Shown piece after piece: positions 16,718 to 30,734 of a DNA stretch of 64,000 nt; position 1 is the stretch's first letter, and every line of letters begins with the position of its first letter. The notes below the pieces were generated by a model. It did not search any database. It was not told the DNA's origin and saw only the letters and a list, made by a program, of their open reading frames with translations. This DNA is from CAVVSQ01 sp963848825 (GTDB lineage: Bacteria > Planctomycetota > Planctomycetia > Gemmatales > Gemmataceae), in NCBI GenBank assembly GCA_963848825.1, contig CAWKFA010000014.1, positions 310,001 to 374,000 of the forward strand. Reading direction: 5' to 3'. Both the position numbers and the translations under genes were made by a program.

Positions 16718-19700
16718 TCAAGGTGCGTTTAATACTTCGCGCACTTTCAAGGCTAGCGCCGCCGGATTGAACGGCTTTTGCAGAAAATGGGTCTGGTCGT
16801 GATACACGCCATAATGGACCACGGCGTCTTCCGTGTAGCCGGAAAGATAGAGCAGCTTGGCCTTCGGCCACCTTGTCGCCGATTTCTCCGCGAGTTCACG
16901 GCCGCTCATGTTCGGCATCACCACATCTGTGATGAGCAGGGCGATTGTGTCCCCGTGCTTCTCAAACATGCGAATCGCTTCGGCGCCGTTCGCCGCCTCC
17001 AACACGGTGTAGCCGTTCGCTTGAAGGAGATGACGGGTAAGGGTGCGCACTCCGCTGTCGTCTTCCGCCAGCAGAATGGTCTCTGAGCCCCGCAGGCTTT
17101 CGGAGACGTTCGCCGGAGATTTGGTCGGCGCCGGCGACTCGTCGACTCGGGGCAAATAGATCTTGAAGGTCGTGCCCTGCCCTGGTTCACTCTCGACATC
17201 AATTTTACCGCGCGATTGTTTAATGATTCCGAACACGGTGGCCAAGCCCAGCCCCGTTCCTTTTGTCCCTTTGGTAGTGAAAAAAGGCTCGAAAATCCTG
17301 GTCTGGGTTGCTTTGTCCATGCCGCAACCATTGTCGCTGACCGTGAGCAATACATAGGGGCCAGGAGCATTCTCGCGATTTCCGGGCAATTGTTCGGCGG
17401 TGAGTTCAACGTTTTCAGTGCTGATGACGAGTTTGCCACCGCGCGGCATGGCATCCGCGCGTTCACTGCTAGATTGAGGAGAACCTGTTCCACCTGGCTT
17501 GGGTCGGCCTTGACGTTTCCCAGAGCGGGCTCCTTGATCGCCTTCACTTCCACATCCTCGCCAATCAAACGACGTATCATTTTCTCGGACTCGGCGAGCA
17601 TGGCGTTCAAATTCAATACCTGGGGGCACAGCACCTGGTGCCGGCTGAACGCGAGCAGCTGGCTGGTCAGGCCTGTGGCCCGTTCACCGGCCTTGATGAT
17701 TTCCTTCACCAGGCCGCAGTTTCGATCATCCGGCTTGAAAGTGCCCAGCATTATTTCGCTATAACCGTTGATCACAGTTAACAGGTTGTTGAAGTCATGG
17801 GCCACGCCGCCGGCGAGTCGGCCGACTGCCTCCATTTTTTGCGCCTGGCGAAACTGCTCTTCCAGCCGCCGCATTTGCGTGAGGTCGATAACCATGTTGA
17901 CCGCTCCCACGATTTCTCCCCTGGCACCCCGGAGCGGCTCGGGATTCTTGAGGACGTTAGCCCGGGAGCCGTCCGGACGCTCGATGATGATTTCTTCCCC
18001 GCGAATACCGCGGCCTTCGCGCACGGTCACTGCCATCGGAGACTGATCATATGCCAGCTCGGTTCCGTCCGGTCGAAAGATTTTACAGGCGCCGTCCCAA
18101 AGGTCCTTGTCGATGTCGGGTCGCCGTCCCCATAATTCGACAGCGGCGTCATTGAAGAGGGTGATTCGTCCCAGGTGATCGGTGGTGTACACCGCCGCGG
18201 GCAACGCCATGACGAGATGGCGAAAGCGATCTTCGCTGATCCGAAGTTCTTCGTTGCCACTTTTCTGATCGTCGATGTCGATACGCGTCCCAAACCATTT
18301 GATGACCCGGCCTTCCGGATCCTTCAAGGGCACGCAACGGTCGAGGAACCAGCGGTAGATGCCATCTTTCCCACAAAACCGGTGCTCACGCTGGAACGGC
18401 TCGGCAGTCCGCCTGGACTCGGCCGTATGTATTAAAGTTTGCTGACGGTCATCGGGATGGAGAGCGTCGATCCAGCCCTGCTGAAGAATCGCCTTTGCTG
18501 TCATGCCCGTGTAATCGCTCCACCACTGGTTGCAATAATCGCAGTCGCCGATCTCCTTACAGGTGTAAACACCACCGGGCAGGCTGTTTGCCAGCGTGCG
18601 ATACTGCTCTTCGCTGGCACGAACCGCGGCCTCGGCTCGGCGCCGTTCAGCGAACTGACTGATCTGATTGGCGATATTGTCGAGCGAGGGAAGCAGCAAC
18701 TTGTCCGATTCTCGAAGATAGGGCTTATAGAACTCGATGACGCCCATTATTTCACCGCCGCTGCGCAGGGGCAAGCCAAAGCCGCAACGGCCTCCTGCCC
18801 GAGTGGTCGCCGTTACGTTCGTGAGGGAGTTGTCACTTTCGATGTTTGGCTCCCAGACGGATTCTCCCGTGGCCCAGGTACGGCCGGGAACATCCACGCC
18901 CGATTCAAGGGTCGTTTTTTGACCAAGTAGCTCGACGAAACCTGCGTCCGCCGATGACGAATGCCACTCGTGGATGCGACGCAGGACATTAGCCGTCGGA
19001 TCGACCATCCAGAGAACGGCAATCTCCCAGCGAAAGCAATCGGCGATAATCTGCAATACCTTCGGCCAGGCCTCCGCTAAACTCTTGGACTGGGACAGGA
19101 TACCGGTGACTGCCTGTTCCGTGTTCAAAACACGCTCGAGGCGTTTTCGGCTGGTAATGTCATGAGCAATCACGGATTCCCCAATCATGACACCGGTTAC
19201 ATCATAGATTGGAGAAACACTAAGGAGCACTTCGACCCGTGTCCCATCCTTTCGCTGCCGGTGGGTCTCATAAGGCAGGATGTGATAATCATTCGACAAG
19301 CGCTTTACCACTTCCAGCGTGTTCTCGGGCAGGTCGGATCGGCGGCGATTGACCGGGTAGAGAATCGAGATGTGCTTGCCAATGATTTCTTCCGCGGCAT
19401 AGCCGTAAAGTCGCGCCGCGGCCGGATTCCAGCTGGTAATGATGCCGTCAAGCGTCTTGGCAACGATGGCATCCGACGACGAGCCGACGATCGCTGCCAA
19501 TTGGGCGGCCGCTTGCTCGGCCTTCAGTTTCTCGGCCTTGAGCTTGCCACGATTCAGCGCTTGTTTGACGGCCGGGCCCAGACGACCCAAACGGTCTTTC
19601 ATGATGTAATCGGACTGCGCCATCTTGCATGGCCTTGATCGCGCGCTCCTCGCCGATCGTGCCCGACACGATAATAAACGGAATTTCCAGCCGGCACTCC

Positions 19701-19915
19701 TGCATGATCTCAAGGGCCCGCAGGGAGCTAAATTCCGGCATCGAGTAGTCGGCGAGAATGATCTCTGGCGCCGCTTTTAGATGAACCCGGTACTCCTTTT
19801 CGGTTTCCACCCTGTCAACAATCGGGTGGTAACCAGCACTGCGCAGTTCGTGCAGCACCAACTCGCAATCGGAGGGACTGTCTTCCAGCATCAGAAGGCG
19901 AAGGGGTATGTCCAT
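16718..19915 (-). CDS. Hybrid sensor histidine kinase REC-PAS-GAF-PAS-PAS-HisKA-HATPase-REC (two frameshifts)
   Basis: About 1066 codons from ATG 19915 (MDIPLRLLMLEDSPSDC). An N-terminal REC (Asp in IILADYSMPEF) is followed by a break near 19613; dropping one C gives DGAVDYIMKDRLGRL. Then come PAS (GSSSDAIVAKTLDG), GAF (AEAWPKVLQIIADCF), two more PAS with PAC motifs, HisKA with the phospho-His in GGVAHDFNNLLTV, HATPase and a C-terminal REC (LLITDVVMPNMSG, KPF). A second break near 17458 splits NLAVNARDAMPRGG, just after the N box, by one missing C. Both breaks restore family-typical sequence, so they are probably sequence errors. It is soluble, with no membrane helix. It is the last gene of the two-component block and faces the permease gene tail to tail. 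Confidence 0.88.
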
Positions 19916-19945
19916 GTTTGGAGAACCTTGAGATTAAAAGCACTT

Positions 19946-20482
19946 TCACTCGGTCGGCTGTTTGTTGATGAGCAACCAGTAATAGCCCAGTTGGCGGGCT
20001 GTTTCGCTGAACTGTTCGAAGTCTACTGGCTTGACGATATAACTGTTGACGCCAAGCTGGTAGCTTTCGATGATGTCGTGGTCTTGCGCCGACGAAGTGA
20101 GCATTACGACGGGAATCAAACGGGTGCGCGGGTTGGCGCGGATTTGCCGCAATACCTCCATGCCGTCAACAAGAGGCAGTTTCTTATCGAGCAGGATTAC
20201 CTTGGGGTTCTCAAAGGGACGCTTGGCGTACGCACCCGTGCAAAAGACGAATTCCAATGCCTCCGCTCCGTCACGCACGACATGGACCTTATTGGCAAGA
20301 TTATGTTTCTTGAATGCATGCAGCGCGAGCAATTCGTCGTTGGGATTGTCCTCGACGAGCAGAATCTCAATGCTTTTCTCCATCATTGGTTGGTCCTTAT
20401 TCATGAGTGAAAGAAAACCTGGCGCCCTGTCCTCGTTGGGATTGTCTTCGACGAGCAGAACCTCGTTACTTTTCTCGATCAT
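19946..20482 (-). CDS. Response regulator, single REC domain (Rcp1-like), duplicated N-terminus
   Basis: CheY-like receiver of the type that partners phytochrome-like kinases: LLVEDNPNDELLALHAF, phospho-acceptor region VILLDKKLPLVDGMEVL (Asp in LLDKKLP), VVMLTSSAQDHD and Lys in IVKPVDFEQF. No output domain, so it acts by protein contact or in a phosphorelay. Two starts compete. ATG 20482 gives 178 residues and repeats the first beta strand (NEVLLVEDNPNE, then again IEILLVEDNPND). ATG 20386 gives the usual 146. Both have the same AAGGACC ribosome-binding stretch because a 93-bp tandem duplication spans this point. The kinase gene upstream ends 10 bases before the first start. Confidence 0.85.
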   Translation of the reverse strand: MIEKSNEVLLVEDNPNEDRAPGFLSLMNKDQPMMEKSIEILLVEDNPNDELLALHAFKKHNLANKVHVVRDGAEALEFVFCTGAYAKRPFENPKVILLDKKLPLVDGMEVLRQIRANPRTRLIPVVMLTSSAQDHDIIESYQLGVNSYIVKPVDFEQFSETARQLGYYWLLINKQPTE

Positions 20483-20525
20483 GGGTTGGTCCTTATTCAA
20501 GAGTGAAAGAAAACGTGGCGCCCTG
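20337..20525. repeat. 93-bp tandem duplication across a kinase/regulator gene junction
   Basis: Copies 20337-20429 and 20433-20525, offset 96 bases, equal length, differing at only about a tenth of positions by eye. Each unit holds the last codons of the kinase gene (FSFTLE or a mutated form), the spacer with its ribosome-binding site and the first codons of the response regulator. The 96-base period keeps the reading frame, so the regulator can be made with a longer N-terminus. Confidence 0.85.
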
Positions 20526-21786
20526 GTCGAGCTTTGCCTCGCCCCAGACCCGTCCACCGTGGCGATTGATGATTCGTTGCACGATGGCCAGGCCCACGCC
20601 GGTGCCCTCGTAATCTGCCGCGCGGTGCAACCTCTGAAACACGCCGAAGAGCTTATGGACATATTTCATGTCGAAGCCTGCGCCATTATCCTTGACGAAA
20701 TAGATCATTTCCGAGCCGGACCCCGAGGTGCTTCCATCACCGTTCGCGACCGTTCGCGACTCCAATCGGCAACCAATCGTAATTTGACCAACTGCCCGTT
20801 TGCGTGTGTATTTTAGCGCGTTGGAAAGCAAATTCGTCCAGACCTGCTTGAGGAGAGTCGCATCGGCCAAACAGGGTGTCAACTCGCCTATGACGATTTC
20901 GAGATGGCGGTCTTCCTGTTCTTTCTGCATTTCCTCGAGGCACTGCCGCACAATCTTGGTCGGGTTGATGATTTGCTTGGCGAGTGCCAGGCGGCCCAGG
21001 CGCGAGAAAGCGAGCAGATCGTCCACCAATTGCCCCATCTGGCGCGTGTTGTCGCGTATCAGTTTCAGGAAGGCTTTGGCTTCCGCCGGTAGTGGAGCTG
21101 AATAATCCTCGAGCACAATTCGTGAAAAGCCATCGATCGCGCGGAGCGGCGCCCGCAAATCATGAGAGACGGAATAGCAAAATGAGTCAAGTTCCTTGTT
21201 GGCAGCCTCCAGTTGTTCGGTGCGTTCCAGGACACGTTGCTCCAGAACGTCGTTCAGCCGGCGGGTCACTTTATCCGATTTCATGAGGGTATCTATTTCC
21301 GAGTCCGATTGCAGGAGAGTCTCTTCCCTCGTGGTTTCCACGTAAACCGCCAGGTCCCGGGCTTTTTGTCCCAGGGCTGCGATCTCCGCCTGGGACTGCA
21401 AGTCGCGTTTCCTTTCTCACGGTTTCGACAAAGTGCGCCAAATCTCGGGCGTTTTGCACCAGGGCCTCGATTTCTATCTCCGATTGCAAAAACGTCTGGT
21501 TTCGCAAGGTTTCCACGAAGTCCGCCAGATCGCGCGCTTTCTGTTCCAGGGCTTCGGTTTTCTTGTCCGATTGCAGAAGGGTTTGTTGCCGTGTGGTTTC
21601 GACCAACCAGGCCAGATCTTTGGCCTTTTGTTCCAGTGCCTGGAATCTTTCACTTGATTGCTGTAGCGTTTCTTGCCGCGCGCTTTCTACGGAAAAAGCT
21701 AAATCACGGGCATGTTGTTCCAGTCCCTGGATTTTTGCGTCCATTCGGATGAGCTCTTCCGATTCAGATGACATTGTCAGTGGCAT
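20493..21786 (-). CDS. Sensor histidine kinase with five 29-residue N-terminal repeats (one frameshift)
   Basis: Start ATG 21786 (MPLTMSSESEELIRM) with AAGGAAA upstream; a longer frame reaches into the neighbouring palindromic element. Residues about 19-163 are five tandem 29-residue repeats of the pattern ALEQKARDLA.FVET.R..T. The fourth repeat is only complete if one T is removed near 21410, which supports a sequencing error there. A short coiled linker (LNDVLEQRVLERTEQLE) then leads into HisKA with phospho-His in YSVSHDLRAPLRA, N box NLLSNALKYTRK, G boxes VKDNGAGFD and GTGVGLAIV, and the end FSFTLE. There is no membrane helix, so it is probably cytoplasmic, and the repeats would form a long helical signalling rod. 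The receiver gene directly downstream is the likely phosphate acceptor. Confidence 0.88.
21297..21732 (-). repeat. Five tandem 87-bp coding repeats (29 residues each)
   Basis: Protein-level repeats in the kinase N-terminus. In order, repeat starts are IQGLEQHARDLAF, FQALEQKAKDLAW, TEALEQKARDLAD, IEALVQNARDLAH and IAALGQKARDLAV, each ending with a T.LQS-type stretch before the next unit. Leu4, Ala8, Asp10-Leu11-Ala12, Val15-Glu16, Arg19, Thr22 and Gln25-Ser26 are invariant or nearly so. A 29-residue period is close to four heptads plus one residue, suggesting a gently wound coiled rod. Confidence 0.85.
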
Positions 21787-21801
21787 GGCTGTTGTTTCCT
21801 T

Positions 21802-21904
21802 AGAGCGTTCGGAAAAAAAGGGGTCAGACTCCCTCAGTACCGGGCAAAAGCGTTGGAAATCTGTTCGCTTCAAGGGGTCTGACCCCTTTTTTTCCGAACG
21901 CTCT
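21802..21904. repeat. REP/MITE-like palindromic element, 28-bp perfect arms
   Basis: Left arm 21802-21829 (agagcgttcgg, A7, ggggtcagac) and right arm 21877-21904 (gtctgacccc, T7, ccgaacgctct) are perfect inverted copies around a 47-base loop. It fills the gap between two minus-strand two-component genes. The core ggggtcagac/gtctgacccc recurs in a second element at 47109-47206 whose outer arms differ, so the core is what defines the family. Confidence 0.85.
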
Positions 21905-21911
21905 TAAAGAA

Positions 21912-22319
21912 TCACACGGGGTTCAACTGGTCGCTGACGCTGGCCGGCGCATCCGCAATCAGCCTTTCCAGCAATGGCACCAGTTGCTTGGATAATAGAC
22001 GCTTGGCCAGGAATGCGTCCGCTCCGGCACCTAGCGCTGCCATGCGAAAAGATTGGTCATCGTGCAGACTCACTACGATTACGGCCGGTGGATCCGGAAG
22101 CAGCTTGAGCAATCGAGTGGCTTCCAACCCATCCATTTCGGGCATCATAAGATCCATCAAAACCAAATCTGGCTTGAGCGTGGGTGTTTGACGCACCGCT
22201 TCGCGACCGGAAAAGATCTTGCCGACGATCTCGATTCGGGGCTTACCCGTCAGAAATCTCGTGGCAGCATCTAAAAAATCGGCGTTGTCGTCCACAAGTA
22301 AGATCCGTATCGGTCTCAT
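21912..22319 (-). CDS. Response regulator, single REC domain
   Basis: 135 residues from ATG 22319 (MRPIRILLVDDNADF), with AGGAGG just upstream deciding the start although the frame is open further. Complete receiver: acidic pair in LLVDDN, phospho-acceptor Asp in LVLMDLMMPEMDG, Ser in VVSLHDD and Lys in AKRLLSKQL. The usual Lys-Pro is replaced by Lys-Arg, a small oddity near the active site. It has no DNA-binding domain and may be a phosphorelay shuttle for the neighbouring hybrid kinases. It lies in the same direction between two kinase genes. Confidence 0.9.
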   Translation of the reverse strand: MRPIRILLVDDNADFLDAATRFLTGKPRIEIVGKIFSGREAVRQTPTLKPDLVLMDLMMPEMDGLEATRLLKLLPDPPAVIVVSLHDDQSFRMAALGAGADAFLAKRLLSKQLVPLLERLIADAPASVSDQLNPV

Positions 22320-22479
22320 TCGACCTCCTCGCCATCTTTCCTTAAGTACCGGTCTTTGGCGGGAGAGGAACCTTTGCCGCCGCCATCCAAACCATGGCTC
22401 ACGGATCCGACTCATGCGGGCGGGGAAAACCCTGGATTGGCCAGGTGTTTGTACCGGAGAAACCGAGCGGGCCAGCCTA

Positions 22480-23120
22480 TCAGGGCACGGCAACCACGGC
22501 CTGCTCACTTGGAAAGTCCAGAACCGGTAGGCCCAACGCCCGGAATTGGGGCTTCACGATTTTCTCCCAGCAAGCCGGACAAACGCTGTGGCTGAATTCC
22601 GCGTTCGAATGGGACTTCACGTAGGTCTCCACCTGTTGCCAGTAGTTTTTGTCATCGCGGATGCTCTTGCAGTAACTACAGATGGGCAGCAGCCCCTGAA
22701 GGTGTTTCTCCCGGGTCAGCGCGTCTATCAGTTCGCGCACGCGCGCCGCGAGTTCGGCCTGCAAGCTTATCATTTCAGCGCCCACGCGTATGCGCGCGAG
22801 CAATTCGTCACGGTCGAACGGCTTGGTCACATAGTCGTTCGCCCCGGCCTGAAGGCCCGCGAGTATATGCACCTTGTCTGCCCGGGACGTCAGAAGAATC
22901 AAATACACGTTTCCAGGATGGGGGCGTTGCCGCACGCGTCGGCAGACTTCTACGCCGTCCATCTCCTCCATCATCCAGTCGAGGACGGCCAGCCGCGGCG
23001 GGTCAGCTTCCTGCAGAACCTGCCACGCTTCCAGACCGTCCGAGACCGCCACGACCTCGTGACCTTCGCGAGTGAGAAGCGTTGCCAGTTCCAGCCGGGC
23101 GACGGCGTCGTCATCGGCGA

Positions 23121-23133
<13 letters not shown>
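22480..23133 (-). CDS. Response regulator with REC and C-terminal cysteine-rich domain
   Basis: 217 residues, frame intact. N-terminal receiver: MRILIADDDAVARLEL, phospho-acceptor Asp in LAVLDWMMEEMDG, Thr in LLTSRADK and Lys in VTKPFDRDEL (to about residue 125). A helical linker (LQAELAARVRELIDALTRE) leads to a small domain with PICSYCKSIRDDKNYW and SHSVCPACWEKI. The two CxxC pairs suggest a bound metal, probably zinc, though this is inferred. Similar REC plus 'CSYCKxIRD' proteins are usually found beside hybrid kinases. The start ATG 23133 overlaps the end of the large hybrid kinase gene by 13 bases, so the two are translationally coupled and probably work together. Confidence 0.9.
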
Positions 23134-27879
<4,746 letters not shown>

Positions 27880-28079
27880 CAATCCTCCCTTTCCTTCGGC
27901 GCGGCTAACCGATGGTCATCGACCGTACGGGTGAGCAGACCGTACCCCTCAGTACATGGGGTGTTGGCATCAGGAGTATGGGTCACGGGCACGCAGGATG
28001 TGGGAAGGGAATACCCTGGGGTGGGGGCAGGGAAAGTACCGGGTGAAGTGTGCCAGAAAGGGATTCCACGACAAATGCG

Positions 28080-28733
28080 TCAAGCGTCCGAGGTGACAAT
28101 TCCCATGCGGATGGCATAGCGCGTTAGCCCCGCAATGTCGCGAATATCGAGGGCATCCATGATTTGACCACGGTTCATTTCGACCGTCTTGACGCTGATG
28201 CCGAGTTTCTTGGCGATTTGCTTGGTGCTGTTTCCTTCGGCGACCAGTTGAAGCACTTCCCGCTGACGGGGAGTGAGGGGATTTTTCGTGCTCTCATCTT
28301 CCTCCATAAGGCGCTTGATGGCTTCGATGACGTGGCCAGAAACCGTTGGGCTCAAATAGGTCTGTCCAGCCGCCACGGAACGTAGCGCCTGTTCCAACTC
28401 CGCCGTTTTAGCATTCTTGAGGAGGTAGCCGCTGGCGCCGGCGCCAATCGCCTGCAAAACAAACTCCTCAGCCGCATTCATCGACAAGATAATGACCCGA
28501 ACATTCGGCTGGTCTTTGACGAGTCGCTTGGTGGCCTCCAGGCCGTTCAAGTCCGGCATCATGACGTCCATCAGGACCACGTCCGGACGTAGTTCTTCCG
28601 CCAGGCGGACCGCCTCGCGGCCGTCGGCGGCCTCGCCGATCACTTCGATGCCACTGATGCTTTGCAAAAGCGAACGAATTCCGGCACGAACAAGGTCGTG
28701 GTCGTCAGCCAGGAAGACGCGGATTGGCTTCAC
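28080..28733 (-). CDS. NarL/FixJ-family response regulator
   Basis: 217 residues from GTG 28733 (VKPIRVFLADDHDLV), the usual size for the family. The frame stays open to 29054, but that extension overlaps the kinase gene and looks non-coding. Receiver: FLADDHDLVRAGI, phospho-acceptor Asp in VVLMDVMMPDLNG, Ser in IILSMNA and Lys in YLLKNAKTAELE. The C-terminal LuxR-type helix-turn-helix has LTPRQREVLQLVAEGNSTKQ, then IAKKLGISVKTVEMNR. It is the only clear DNA-binding regulator in the two-component block. The kinase 39 bases upstream has a NarX-type core, the classical partner of NarL regulators, so the two form a cognate pair. Confidence 0.95.
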   Translation of the reverse strand: MKPIRVFLADDHDLVRAGIRSLLQSISGIEVIGEAADGREAVRLAEELRPDVVLMDVMMPDLNGLEATKRLVKDQPNVRVIILSMNAAEEFVLQAIGAGASGYLLKNAKTAELEQALRSVAAGQTYLSPTVSGHVIEAIKRLMEEDESTKNPLTPRQREVLQLVAEGNSTKQIAKKLGISVKTVEMNRGQIMDALDIRDIAGLTRYAIRMGIVTSDA

Positions 28734-28771
28734 GATGAAACTCTCTTGGGCCCGGAGAGGGTGAGAAATCT

Positions 28772-30715
28772 TTAACTCAATGGTAAGCGAATTCGCACCG
28801 CGGTGCCATGACCAAGCGCGGATTGGATCTCGCAACTGCCTCCGAAAAGTCGTACGCGTTCCTCCATGCCCAGGAGCCCGAAGCTGCCACCGGTTGTCGC
28901 ACGCAGACGCGCCGCTGCCACGTCGAAACCCGTCCCGTCGTCCTGGATGAGTAAGAGCAACTCCCCGGTGGAATGCGACAGCTCCACGCGAACTTTGCGA
29001 GCCCGGGCATGACGGGCGACGTTGGTCAGAGATTCCTGAACAATTCGGAAGCAACCCGTTTCCAAGTCCGGAGCGACTCTTTTGCCCGACAGGGAACTCA
29101 CAAAGGTAATCTCGATGCCTGTTGCGTTCCTCTGCTGACCGACGAACCAGCGCAACGCAGCGTCAAGCCCCATGACGTCAAGCATCGCGGGACGTAGGTT
29201 CAGAGACATTCCTCGAATCTGATCAATCGCTCGGTCCACGATCGCCATGCTCTCGTCCAGGCGCCCGCGAGCTCCCTCATCCACGGCTCCTTTCGTCAGT
29301 TCGAGGCTGAGGCTGACCGCCGTAAGAATCTGGCCGATTTCGTCGTGCAGTTCACCAGCCAATCGTCGTCGTTCCGCCTCCTGTGCGTAAATCAACCCTC
29401 GGGACAGAGTCTGAAGCTGCTCATGGTTCGCCCGGATCTGCTGGTGATTTTTCTCGCGCTCCGCTTCAATTTGCTTGCGTTCGGTGATATCCTGGACCGT
29501 GCCGACAAGCCGTATCGGCTGGCCCCCCTCCTCGGCAACGACTTCGCCTCGATCCTGAAAGACTTTGCGGTGGCCGTCCAAGGTCGTGATTCGATATTCG
29601 AATGAAAAAGGTTTTCGTTCCCGGATCGCCTTGGCGCGCGGCTCGCGGATTCTCTGGACATCCTCCGGTTCAAGGTGGCCCATGAACAACTCCAGGGTCA
29701 TCTCCTCTTCCGACGGCTCCCTACCAAACAGGCGATACGTTTCCTCGGACCAGATGATCTTGTTGCCGCGCAGATCGTGCTCCCAGCTGCCAATGCGGGC
29801 GACTCGTTGAGCCTCCGCCAGGCGACGATCGCTACGGCGGAGTTTTTCTTCCGCTACCTTTCGCGCTGTGATATCCACCATGATCCCCGTCAACTCCGTG
29901 GCGTCGCCGTTTACCAAAATCACGTTGACCGCATCGTGAATCCAGACCGTTCGGCCATCGGCGGCAACCATCCGATATTCTACCTGATGATTTCGCTTTT
30001 CTTGAATTGCCTTCAGACAATGCGCGCATACCCATTCTCGATCTTCAAGATGGATATGGTCTTTCCAAAACGATGGCTCCGCCAACCATCTCGCCACGGG
30101 GTAGCCGAGGATTCTCTCCGCCTGCTTGCTGACAAAGGCGTACCGCAGGGTCTGAGCATCGCCGCGCCAGACAATGGCCTCGACCGAGTCAACCAGGTCT
30201 TGATAGCGTGTGTCCGCCTGTTGGCGTTCGACCTCAGCAATATTCGATAGGGACAGGAGCTGACTGATCTCCCGCTTGAATTCCTTTTCGGATTGCTTGC
30301 GAGCCGTGTTATCGAGGATGTTCACCGCTCCGAGCAGGCGCCCCGATTCATCGCGAATCGGATGAGCGTGGGCAATTACGCTGAAACGCTGACCGTCTGG
30401 TCTTTCGATGACGATCTCATGTCCGTTGACTCGCTTGCCCGTTCGAAGCGTCAAGGCCATCGAACACTCGTCGTGGGCGATTTTCGCTCCGGTTGTTGAG
30501 AAGAGTTTGAAGGAACCGTAGAAGACGTCAGCGCTGTCGTTGAGTTTTGGTACACGACCCCAAAGAAGTTTCGCCGGCTGGTTGAAAAACGTGATTAAAC
30601 CTTCGCTGTCACAGATATACGCTGGCAGCGGCAAATTCTCCACCAAGGCCCGAAGATCTAGCTCTCCTTCAGGAGAATTTGCCATAGTTGCCAGACGATC
30701 GAGCTCGCTAGCCAT
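28772..30715 (-). CDS. PAS-containing sensor histidine kinase with HisKA_3 core (NarX type)
   Basis: 647 residues, frame intact, no membrane helix. Three PAS/PAC units: about residues 25-140 (LPAYICDSEGLITFFN), 170-290 (VEAIVWRGDAQTLRYAF) and 300-420 (ARIGSWEHDLRGNKIIW), each closing with a D.TARK- or D.TERK-like end. The kinase core has the HisKA_3 phospho-acceptor in RRRLAGELHDEIGQILT and an HATPase with NVARHARARKVRV and DDGTGFD, ending VRIRLPLS. This DHp type typically phosphorylates NarL/LuxR regulators, and such a gene lies directly downstream. The signal sensed is unknown; PAS domains with no obvious cofactor motif could bind haem, flavin or small molecules. Confidence 0.95.
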   Translation of the reverse strand: MASELDRLATMANSPEGELDLRALVENLPLPAYICDSEGLITFFNQPAKLLWGRVPKLNDSADVFYGSFKLFSTTGAKIAHDECSMALTLRTGKRVNGHEIVIERPDGQRFSVIAHAHPIRDESGRLLGAVNILDNTARKQSEKEFKREISQLLSLSNIAEVERQQADTRYQDLVDSVEAIVWRGDAQTLRYAFVSKQAERILGYPVARWLAEPSFWKDHIHLEDREWVCAHCLKAIQEKRNHQVEYRMVAADGRTVWIHDAVNVILVNGDATELTGIMVDITARKVAEEKLRRSDRRLAEAQRVARIGSWEHDLRGNKIIWSEETYRLFGREPSEEEMTLELFMGHLEPEDVQRIREPRAKAIRERKPFSFEYRITTLDGHRKVFQDRGEVVAEEGGQPIRLVGTVQDITERKQIEAEREKNHQQIRANHEQLQTLSRGLIYAQEAERRRLAGELHDEIGQILTAVSLSLELTKGAVDEGARGRLDESMAIVDRAIDQIRGMSLNLRPAMLDVMGLDAALRWFVGQQRNATGIEITFVSSLSGKRVAPDLETGCFRIVQESLTNVARHARARKVRVELSHSTGELLLLIQDDGTGFDVAAARLRATTGGSFGLLGMEERVRLFGGSCEIQSALGHGTAVRIRLPLS

Positions 30716-30734
30716 GATGCAACCTCAACGGGCC

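Noticed and set aside
20337..21732. CRISPR array
   Set aside because: The repeats here are a two-copy 93-bp duplication and coding 87-bp units with no unique spacers and no cas genes nearby.
21787..21873. Longer start for the repeat-bearing kinase inside the palindromic element
   Set aside because: The extra residues are encoded by the repeat element; ATG 21786 has its own ribosome-binding site.
28734..29054. N-terminal extension of the NarL regulator
   Set aside because: It overlaps the end of the kinase gene and has no domain likeness; GTG 28733 gives the usual 217-residue protein.
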